DNA of 9,734 nucleotides from DASTGO01 sp035719045 (GTDB lineage: Bacteria; Actinomycetota; Actinomycetes; Actinomycetales; Kineosporiaceae), in NCBI GenBank assembly GCA_035719045.1, contig DASTGO010000273.1, positions 1-9,734 on the forward strand, read 5' to 3'. The notes under the pieces were generated by a model. It did not search any database. It saw only the letters and a list, made by a program, of their open reading frames with translations, and was not told the origin of the DNA. A program made the translations under genes and the position numbers. Positions 1-5,500 of the stretch are shown in pieces. Every line of letters starts with the position of its first letter. Position 1 is the first letter of the stretch.

Positions 1-174
1 AGCGTCGGGGACATCGAGGGCAATGGCCTGGGCCTGGCCGTCGTCAAGCAGATCATGGCCCGGCACGGCGGCCGGGTCTGGGCCGAGGGCGAGCCCGGGG
101 TCGGCGCCACATTCGCGTTCACCCTGCCGGCCCGGATCCCCGCCCCCAGCCGCCCCGCGGACGACCGGAGCTGA
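1..174 (+). CDS. Sensor histidine kinase, C-terminal end (partial)
   Basis: The 5' part lies outside the window; 57 codons and the stop remain. What is left is the end of an HATPase_c (GHKL) ATP-binding domain. The G2 box reads EGNGLGLAVVKQI, followed by MARHGGRVWAEGEPGVGATF and a last strand FAFTLP, which is the standard end of an orthodox two-component sensor kinase. The G2 box has Asn where Thr or Ser is commoner (GTGLGL), a tolerated variation. A Pro/Arg/Asp-rich tail of about 15 residues follows the fold. The domain binds ATP and phosphorylates the His in the missing dimerisation domain. The cognate regulator is not in the window; it could lie further upstream. The next gene starts 76 bases downstream on the same strand, so co-transcription is possible. 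The signal it senses cannot be inferred. Confidence 0.88.
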   Translation, partial: SVGDIEGNGLGLAVVKQIMARHGGRVWAEGEPGVGATFAFTLPARIPAPSRPADDRS

Positions 175-237
175 CGATCACGGCTCAGGTTCGTCCCACC
201 GGCGCCCGAGAAGGGAGGTGACGCCGCTCGGCGGGGC

Positions 238-244
238 GAGGAGG
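238..244 (+). promoter_or_regulatory. Ribosome binding site that fixes the NlpC/P60 gene start
   Basis: GAGGAGG lies 6 bases before the ATG at 251. Three ATGs occur within 11 bases (246, 251, 256) in three different frames; only 251 opens the long frame that ends in the NlpC/P60 domain. An in-frame GTG at 218 is a possible alternative, but the purine run AAGGGAGG before it overlaps or touches that GTG, and starting there would put charged residues ahead of the signal sequence. Confidence 0.7.
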
Positions 245-250
245 TATGCG

Positions 251-1444
251 ATGCGATGGCCGGTGGCCCGCCCCGGGTCGTTCCCGGGCCGACCGCCCCG
301 TGCCTGGTCGTCGGCGTGCCTGGTCGTCGTCGCGTCCGGCTCGCTGCTGCTGCCCGGCATCGGTCCCGCATCGGCGTCGGCCGGCCCTGCCTGCCCGGCC
401 GGGGTCGGCGAGTTCGAACTGTTCGAGCATCAGCTGAAACCCCACGGCGGCGATAATCCGTGGGACGTCCTGTCGTGCACCTACCGGTCGGCGGGATTCA
501 GTGCGGAGGGCGGAGTCCAGGTCGAGTTCACCGTCTCGTGGCAGGTCGTGGAGTCTGTTGCCCTCGCGGTCATGGGGGCGGCCCCGTGCACCGGCGCCAT
601 GACGACCCAGCGCGGTGAGAACACGCTGTCGGTGGCCAGCGGTGACCACAGGGTCGGGTCCTACGCCGGCGCGGGGAAGGTCGTCCCCGGCGGATCCACG
701 GGGGCCCCTGTGCCGGAGGAGTTCGCCCCGGTGCTCGCCGAGCTGGTCACCGGGGCCGAGCCCCTCGCCCTGCCGTGCCACGGCGGCGAAGCTTCACCCA
801 GTCCCCAGGAGAACCCGGCCCCGCCCCCCGGACTCGCCTCGTCGAGCCCGGCCTGGCCCCCCGACAGCACGGACCCCACCCCCGCCGAGCTCCTCATCGC
901 CGTCGGGCTGATCATGACCCTGCTCGGCGGGGGACTGGTGTCGCTCCTCGGGCTGGTCCGGCTGCTGGGCAGGCGGAGGGTGCCCGCGACGGTGGCCCCG
1001 GCCCCCGTTCCGGCCCCGCCGGTCGGCCCGGCCCCACCCGTCGGCCCTGCCAACGTGGCCGCCGCAGCCGAGATCGCCGCCGCCCAGTCCCAGCTCGGCG
1101 TGCCCTATGTGTGGGGCGGAGGATCCCTGGCCGGCCCCACCCACGGCGGATGGGACTGCTCCGGCCTGGTCCGCTTCGCCGTCTATCAGGGCAGTGGCGG
1201 GAGGACCATCCTCCCCCGGAGCGCGGACCAGCAGATCAGGTCCGTCCAGGCGGTGCCGCTCGATCAACTGCAGCCGGGCGACCTGATCGCGATGCAGGTC
1301 CCCGGCCAGCCCACCTTCCACCACATCGGCATCTACCTCGGCCACGGCCAGGTGATCCACGCGCCGCAGCCCGGCCTGAGGGTGACGGTCACGCCGTTGC
1401 ACGCCTGGCACAGCCAGATCGTGCGAGCCGGGAGAGCCGTCTGA
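251..1444 (+). CDS. Membrane-associated NlpC/P60 family peptidase (C40), 397 aa
   Basis: Domains in order: N-terminal signal sequence (residues 1-44, basic start, hydrophobic SACLVVVASGSLLLPGIG, possible cleavage after ASA-44). Then an unrecognised domain of about 135 residues with four Cys (48, 76, 113, 176) that could form two disulfides. Then a Pro/Ser linker (181-210), a membrane helix at about 213-239 (ELLIAVGLIMTLLGGGLVSL) ending in LLGRRR, a Pro/Val/Ala-rich linker (244-268), and an NlpC/P60 domain (about 269-397). The catalytic triad is visible: Cys303 in WDCSGLV, His358 in HHIGIYLG, and His370 in VIHAPQ as the third polar residue. The family hydrolyses peptidoglycan stem peptides, usually D-gamma-Glu/diamino acid bonds. 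Oddity: the helix in the middle followed by RRR predicts the catalytic domain on the cytoplasmic side if both hydrophobic segments act as usual. It lies 76 bases after the histidine kinase gene. The peptidase family is sure; substrate and topology are not. Confidence 0.9.
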   Translation: MRWPVARPGSFPGRPPRAWSSACLVVVASGSLLLPGIGPASASAGPACPAGVGEFELFEHQLKPHGGDNPWDVLSCTYRSAGFSAEGGVQVEFTVSWQVVESVALAVMGAAPCTGAMTTQRGENTLSVASGDHRVGSYAGAGKVVPGGSTGAPVPEEFAPVLAELVTGAEPLALPCHGGEASPSPQENPAPPPGLASSSPAWPPDSTDPTPAELLIAVGLIMTLLGGGLVSLLGLVRLLGRRRVPATVAPAPVPAPPVGPAPPVGPANVAAAAEIAAAQSQLGVPYVWGGGSLAGPTHGGWDCSGLVRFAVYQGSGGRTILPRSADQQIRSVQAVPLDQLQPGDLIAMQVPGQPTFHHIGIYLGHGQVIHAPQPGLRVTVTPLHAWHSQIVRAGRAV

Positions 1445-1546
1445 GGGGGGGCGGGAGAGCGGGATCGCCGAGCGCCCGGCGGACCGACACCGTCGTGGCT
1501 GCGCTGGTTCGAGGGTCCCGTGGTCACCGGGTCGGGGCAGCGCCGA

Positions 1547-1777
1547 TCAGAGCCGGCTGAACCCCCTGGCGCCCGCCGGGACGCGGCCGCGGCCGCCGGT
1601 GCCGAAATCCACGACGACGTACTCGGCGGTGACCTCGACGACCCGCCCCATGCCTCGGCTGTCCAAGGTCACACGGTCGCCGACCTGGAAGTCGGCCGTG
1701 GTGGGGACGACAGGCGTCTCACGGACAAAAGGACTCGTGGTCAGGACGCGGCCGGCGGAGCGTGGTCTGCGGGACAT
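1547..1777 (-). CDS. Small SH3-barrel-like (UvrD-tail/Tudor-like) protein, 76 aa
   Basis: Residues 1-28 are basic and probably disordered (MSRRPRSAGR start). Residues 29-76 have the pattern of a small beta-barrel: FQVGDRVTLDSRGMGRVVEV, then AEYVVVDFGTGGRGRVP and a short end ARGFSRL. The pattern VGDRV-x-(6-8)-GxGxVV-x-V-x(5-8)-VDFG resembles the short nucleic-acid- or protein-binding barrel at the end of UvrD/PcrA helicases, and small stand-alone actinobacterial proteins of that type. The function is unknown; RNA polymerase or nucleic-acid contact is a guess from the fold. The frame stays open for about 250 codons upstream, but ATG 1775-1777 is chosen because the family-like sequence begins soon after it and the upstream translation is low-complexity Arg/Pro. 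The start has only a weak GAGGG close by (GGGAGG lies 15 bases away). It converges on the NlpC/P60 gene and diverges from the cold-shock gene. Confidence 0.68.
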   Translation of the reverse strand: MSRRPRSAGRVLTTSPFVRETPVVPTTADFQVGDRVTLDSRGMGRVVEVTAEYVVVDFGTGGRGRVPAGARGFSRL

Positions 1778-2143
1778 GCCCTCAGTGTGAGGCCTCCCGG
1801 TCCCCGGAGACACCCCCCTGCCATCCACTCGTGCGCGTGCACCGGACGATCGTGGCCGTGCCGGGTCCGGGGACTGCCTGGATGGTCCTGGGTAGTCACC
1901 GTGCGCTCGCAGACGATTGCCGTCCGGTTCTCGTGTTACGGTCACCGTGGTTGCAGCGCAGTTTTCGTGCGGTCGACGGTCGACGGTGAGTCGTTCTCGC
2001 AAGGACGTCACCGTCGACGTTCTCGAATGTCTGTTCGCCCGCCCTGTGCGGGGGACGCGGGATGGCAGGTCTGCCTGGCGTGACAGCAGCAGCCCGAGGG
2101 CCGTCATCCGGCGACCTTCGAGGATCCCCATGGAGAACATGAC
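1778..2143. promoter_or_regulatory. Divergent intergenic region and cold-shock gene leader
   Basis: This 366-base stretch has no convincing gene. It must hold promoters for the small SH3-like gene (leftward) and the cold-shock gene (rightward). I cannot place a confident -35/-10 pair: TTGCCG (1917-1922) and TACGGT (1937-1942) are only 14 bases apart. The octamer GTCACCGT occurs at 1895, 1941 and 2007; the second copy is the right part of the perfect odd palindrome ACGGT-c-ACCGT (1938-1948). CGTTCTCG occurs at 1992 and 2018. A long structured leader is usual for cold-shock mRNAs, and the inverted repeat at 1979-2018 fits that. Confidence 0.5.
1979..2018 (+). repeat. Perfect 11-bp inverted repeat in cold-shock leader
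   Basis: GTCGACGGTGA (1979-1989) is exactly complementary to TCACCGTCGAC (2008-2018), with an 18-base loop between. It ends 125 bases before the cold-shock start codon. The left arm is preceded by a second GTCGACG (1972-1978), so an alternative register of the left arm exists. It may be an RNA hairpin in the leader that responds to temperature, or a protein-binding DNA site; the sequence alone does not separate these. Confidence 0.6.
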
Positions 2144-2147
2144 ATGA
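2130..2147 (+). other. Possible five-codon upstream ORF overlapping the cold-shock start
   Basis: ATG GAG AAC ATG ACA TGA encodes M-E-N-M-T, and its stop overlaps the cold-shock ATG (ATGA at 2144-2147). A GAGG at 2120-2123 sits 6 bases before its ATG. The GGAG serving the cold-shock gene (2132-2135) lies inside it. Translation of this ORF could couple to the cold-shock gene or compete with it. It may be coincidental. Confidence 0.25.
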
Positions 2148-2347
2148 CACAGGGCACCGTGAAGTGGTTCAACGGCGAGAAGGGCTTCGGGTTCATCACC
2201 CCGGACGGCGGGGCGGCCGACGTCTTCGTCCACTTCTCCGCGATCCAGGCCGACGGCTACCGCTCCCTTGAGGAGAACCAGCGAGTCGAGTTCGACGTGA
2301 CTCCCGGGCAGAAGGGCCCGCAGGCCACGAACGTCCGGCCCATCTGA
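2144..2347 (+). CDS. csp: CspA-family cold-shock protein, 67 aa
   Basis: A single cold-shock domain, full length for the family. It is a five-stranded OB fold that binds single-stranded RNA and DNA and acts as an RNA chaperone in the cytoplasm. Visible motifs: GTVKWFN at the first strand, RNP1 KGFGFI (residues 13-18), RNP2 VFVHF (27-31), the EENQRVEFDV strand (43-52), and the QKGPQATNV end typical of actinobacterial members. The ATG is preceded by GGAG at 2132-2135, 8 bases away. It has a long leader with an inverted repeat, and a strong hairpin begins 19 bases after the stop, so it is probably monocistronic. Actinobacteria carry several paralogues, some constitutive; cold induction of this one is not shown by the sequence. 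Confidence 0.97.
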   Translation: MTQGTVKWFNGEKGFGFITPDGGAADVFVHFSAIQADGYRSLEENQRVEFDVTPGQKGPQATNVRPI

Positions 2348-2365
2348 CCTCCGGGGCCGTTCCGC

Positions 2366-2413
2366 ACGACGTCGACGGGTGTCCGCCAGCAAGGCGGCGC
2401 CCGTCGACGTCGT
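2366..2413 (+). terminator. Strong hairpin, likely terminator of the cold-shock gene
   Basis: The outer stem of 16 pairs joins ACGACGTCGACGGGTG (2366-2381) to CGCCCGTCGACGTCGT (2398-2413), with one G-T pair. After a single bulged T (2382), an inner stem CCGCC/GGCGG closes on the loop AGCAA. No real T tract follows (TGTGCTCGTG), as is common for actinobacterial terminators. It begins 19 bases after the cold-shock stop. Confidence 0.75.
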
Positions 2414-2454
2414 TGTGCTCGTGGTGTTCCGCCGTCGGCAGGTCGGCAGGAAGA

Positions 2455-2495
2455 AGGGCCGGCGGCGAGGTGGGGGGAACCTCGCCGCCGGCCCT
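2455..2495. terminator. Perfect 17-bp hairpin, bidirectional terminator candidate
   Basis: AGGGCCGGCGGCGAGGT (2455-2471) pairs without mismatch to ACCTCGCCGCCGGCCCT (2479-2495) around the 7-base loop GGGGGGA. Read leftward, as needed for the oxidase gene, the stem is followed by TCTTCC, a weak pyrimidine tract. It lies about 90 bases past the oxidase stop and about 110 past the cold-shock stop, and could stop transcripts from both sides. Confidence 0.7.
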
Positions 2496-2500
2496 GGAGC

Positions 2501-2542
2501 CGGCCGGGTGATCACCGCTGGGGGACGGTGACCACCCGGCCG
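2501..2542. terminator. Third hairpin of the convergent cluster
   Basis: CGGCCGGGTG (2501-2510) pairs with CACCCGGCCG (2533-2542). After an A/C mismatch, TCACCG (2512-2517) pairs with CGGTGA (2526-2531). The loop is CTGGGGGA. That gives 16 pairs in 17 positions. It begins 5 bases after the previous hairpin ends. Confidence 0.6.
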
Positions 2543-2548
2543 CGCCAT

Positions 2549-2577
2549 CCCGTCCGGTCAGGGGTGTCCCGGACGGG
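2549..2577 (-). terminator. Hairpin just past the oxidase stop
   Basis: CCCGTCCGG (2549-2557) pairs with CCGGACGGG (2569-2577) around an 11-base G-rich loop. It starts 6 bases after the oxidase stop codon on the minus strand, the expected place for that gene's first terminator or 3' end stabiliser. No T tract follows. Confidence 0.6.
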
Positions 2578-2583
2578 CCGGCA

Positions 2584-5500
2584 TCACAACGGGGTGCGAA
2601 CGCTCCCCGTGCGCCAGCCGGAGGCGCCGGCACCGTTGACCGCCTGGATCCGGTAGTAGTACCGGGTGTTACGGGCCAGGCCGGTGTCGGTGTAGTTCAG
2701 CGTCGTCCCGGAGACCGTGAGGGTCGCCTGGACGGTCGCGAAGGTGCTGCTGGTGGAGCGCTGGATGACGTAACTGCCCGCCCCGGTGCCCGCGGTCCAC
2801 GTCAGGTTGACGTTGGCCGAGGCCGGGGGACCGGCCACCGCGGTCGCCGTCAGGGTCAGGTTGCCCGGTGTCGACGGGGCCCGAACCGTCAGGTTCACGC
2901 TGGCGGACAGGTTGGAGGCGGCCGCGGGGAGCCCGTTGATCGACGGGTACGTGGCCTGCACCCGGTAGTAGTAGCGGGTCCCCACCACGATCGTGGTGTC
3001 CGTATAGGACGCCGTGTTCGTGGTGAACGTCGTCCACCCGGTGGTGAAGGTGGAGTTCGTCGCGCGGATCACCGTGTAGCTCGCCGCCCACGGCTGACCC
3101 GTCCAGGTGAGCTTCACCCCTGCCGGAGCCGCCGGGGTCGTCGCCGCCGCCAGCCCGGCCGGGGTGACCAGGGAGACGGTCGGGGTGGCGACGGTGGCCG
3201 CCGCCGACCACGGCGAGGGGCCGCCGGGGCCGGTCGACTGGACCCGGTACCAGTACTGGGTCGTGGGCAGGACCGTCGTGTCGGTGTACGACGTGACGTT
3301 CCCGGTCGGGGTGAAGGACGTCACGCCCGTGGTGAAGCCCGCATCGGTCGCGCGCTGCACCACGTAGCCCGTCGCCGCCGACGCCGCCGTCCAGGTCACC
3401 GTGGTGGTCAGCGGCCACGAGGCGGACGCCGTCACGGCGACCCCGGTCGGGGCCAGCAGGACGGTTGCCGACGCCGTGTTCGACCAGGCGGACGGCCCGC
3501 CCTGAACGGTGGAGGCGTTGACCCGGTAGTAGTACGTGGTTCCGGGCGTCACGGCCGTGTCCGTCCAGGCGGCGCCGGTCGTCACGATCGTGTCCGACAC
3601 GTTCTGGGTGAACGTGGCGTCGGTTGCCCGCTGGACGTCGTAGGCGTTGGCGCCCAGTGACGGTGCCCAGCCCAGGGTGATCGTGACCTTGGCGGGGTCG
3701 GCGGTCGCGGTGAGGTTCGCCGGCACCGGGATGGCCACCGTCGAGACCGTCACCTTGGCCGCCGGTGACGACCACGCCGAGGCGCCGACCGCATTGGTCG
3801 CCTGCACCTGGTAGTAGTACGTCACTCCCGACAGCACGGCGTTGTCGGTGAACGTGGTGCCGGTCGTGGTGAAGCTGACCGGGCTCGCGAACGCCGGGTC
3901 GGTCGACCGCTGGATGGTGTACCCGGTCGCGCGGGCCGAGGCCCCCCAGGAGAGGGCGACCGAGACCGTGGGCGCCGCCGGGCTGGCCGTCGCCGTCAGG
4001 TTCGCGGGTACGTCGGGCACGGTGTTCTGCACCGTCACCGAGACCGCGGGCGACGACCACGGCGAGGTGCCGGGGTTGTTCGTCGAGTTCACGGTCTGGA
4101 TCTGGTAGTAGTACGTGCCCGCCCAGGTCACCCCGTTGTCCACGTAGCTGTTGGACGCCCCGCCGGGGACCTGGACCGTCGTCACGTTCTGGGTGAACGC
4201 GGCGTCGGTCGCCCGCACGATCGTGTAGCTGTCGGCGCCGCCGGCTGCGATCCAGCCGAGGGTCACCTGCGGCACCGGCGGGGTGCTTGCCGGCGTGGAC
4301 GTGTCCGTCGCGGTCAGCTGGGTGGGGGCCAGCAGCGCCGGCGCACGGGTGGTCACCGAGGAGCCCGCCGTCCACTGCGAGTACGCGACGGTGTTCTCCG
4401 CCCGGACCCGGTAGTAGTACGTGGTGCTCGGCGCCGTCGTGCCGTCCGTCCAGGTGGTCGGGATCGGGTTCTGTCCCTGGGCGGCAGCGGTCAGGTCGAA
4501 GTTCTGCACGTCCGTGGTGAACGCCGCGTCCGTGGCCCGCTGCACGAAGAAGTTCGTGGCGAACGGGGTCGTGGTCGCGTTGTTGGTCCACTTCAGCGTG
4601 ACACCGGCGGCCGGGGCCGGATCCTGGGCGACGGACAGGCCGGACGGTGCCGCGGGGGTCACCTCGTACCTGATCGCCCGCATCATGTCGTTCTCCTCGT
4701 GCCCGAGCAGGTGGCAGTGCCAGACGTACTCCCAGCCGAAGTTGGTGACGGCGTTGGGAACGGTGATGGCGTTGCCGGTCTTCGGGTCGAAGGTGGCGAT
4801 CTTCGCGCCGACGGGCATGGTCGGGTCGATCGGCCGCCAGCTGTCACCCAGCTTGAACGGCAGGCTCGGTGTGGCGGGCCGGATCGCGATGACCACGTCC
4901 TCCAGCGGATTCATCCGCAGGGTGTCCTTCCACCCCAGTTCGTTGGGGTCCGGCGGCTTGATCGCGCCGTCCCAGCCGACGCGGTTGACCAGCTGGACGT
5001 CCATCAGGTGGAAGTGGATCGCGTGGGTGTCGACGCCGTTGTGGGTGATCTTCCACAGCTGCGTGCCGTCGTTGAGACTGCCGACGGGGGTGCCGATGTC
5101 GGAGGGACTGAACACTTCCGTGACAGGTTCGGCGTAGCCCATCGGGATCGTCGTCTGCACGTTGGCGTTCGTGTTCGGCAACTCCACACCCAGGGTCGCG
5201 TTCATCCGGCCGTAGGCGGTCTCGAACAGCTCCTGGATCGTCTTCGGCTGAAGGGCCAGGGAGGCCGCGGCGTTCCCGCCGTACGGGGTGAACGAGATGC
5301 TGGTGTCCTGGATCCGCACGTAGTTGTCCGTCGACGTCTGGTTCGTCGTCGCCGGGTTGTAGACCTTCTGCGGGACGATCGGCTCGTGCTGCGAGGCCTT
5401 GAAGGCGTTCGGCAGCGCGGTCTGCAGCTTCGCCAGGTCGTACGTCGCGGCCGGGGTCGAGCTGTCCACCCGGAACTGCATGATCGTCCGGGTGTTCGGG

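Noticed and set aside
1466..1481. Terminator after the NlpC/P60 gene (CGCCG/CGGCG)
   Set aside because: Only five pairs with no T tract; hairpins of this size are expected by chance at this base composition.
1917..1942. Promoter TTGCCG / TACGGT for the cold-shock gene
   Set aside because: The 14-base spacer is too short for a normal sigma-70-type promoter.
1778..2548. Extension of the small SH3-like gene far upstream in the same open frame
   Set aside because: The extension crosses the cold-shock gene on the opposite strand, reads as low-complexity Arg/Pro, and lacks family resemblance.
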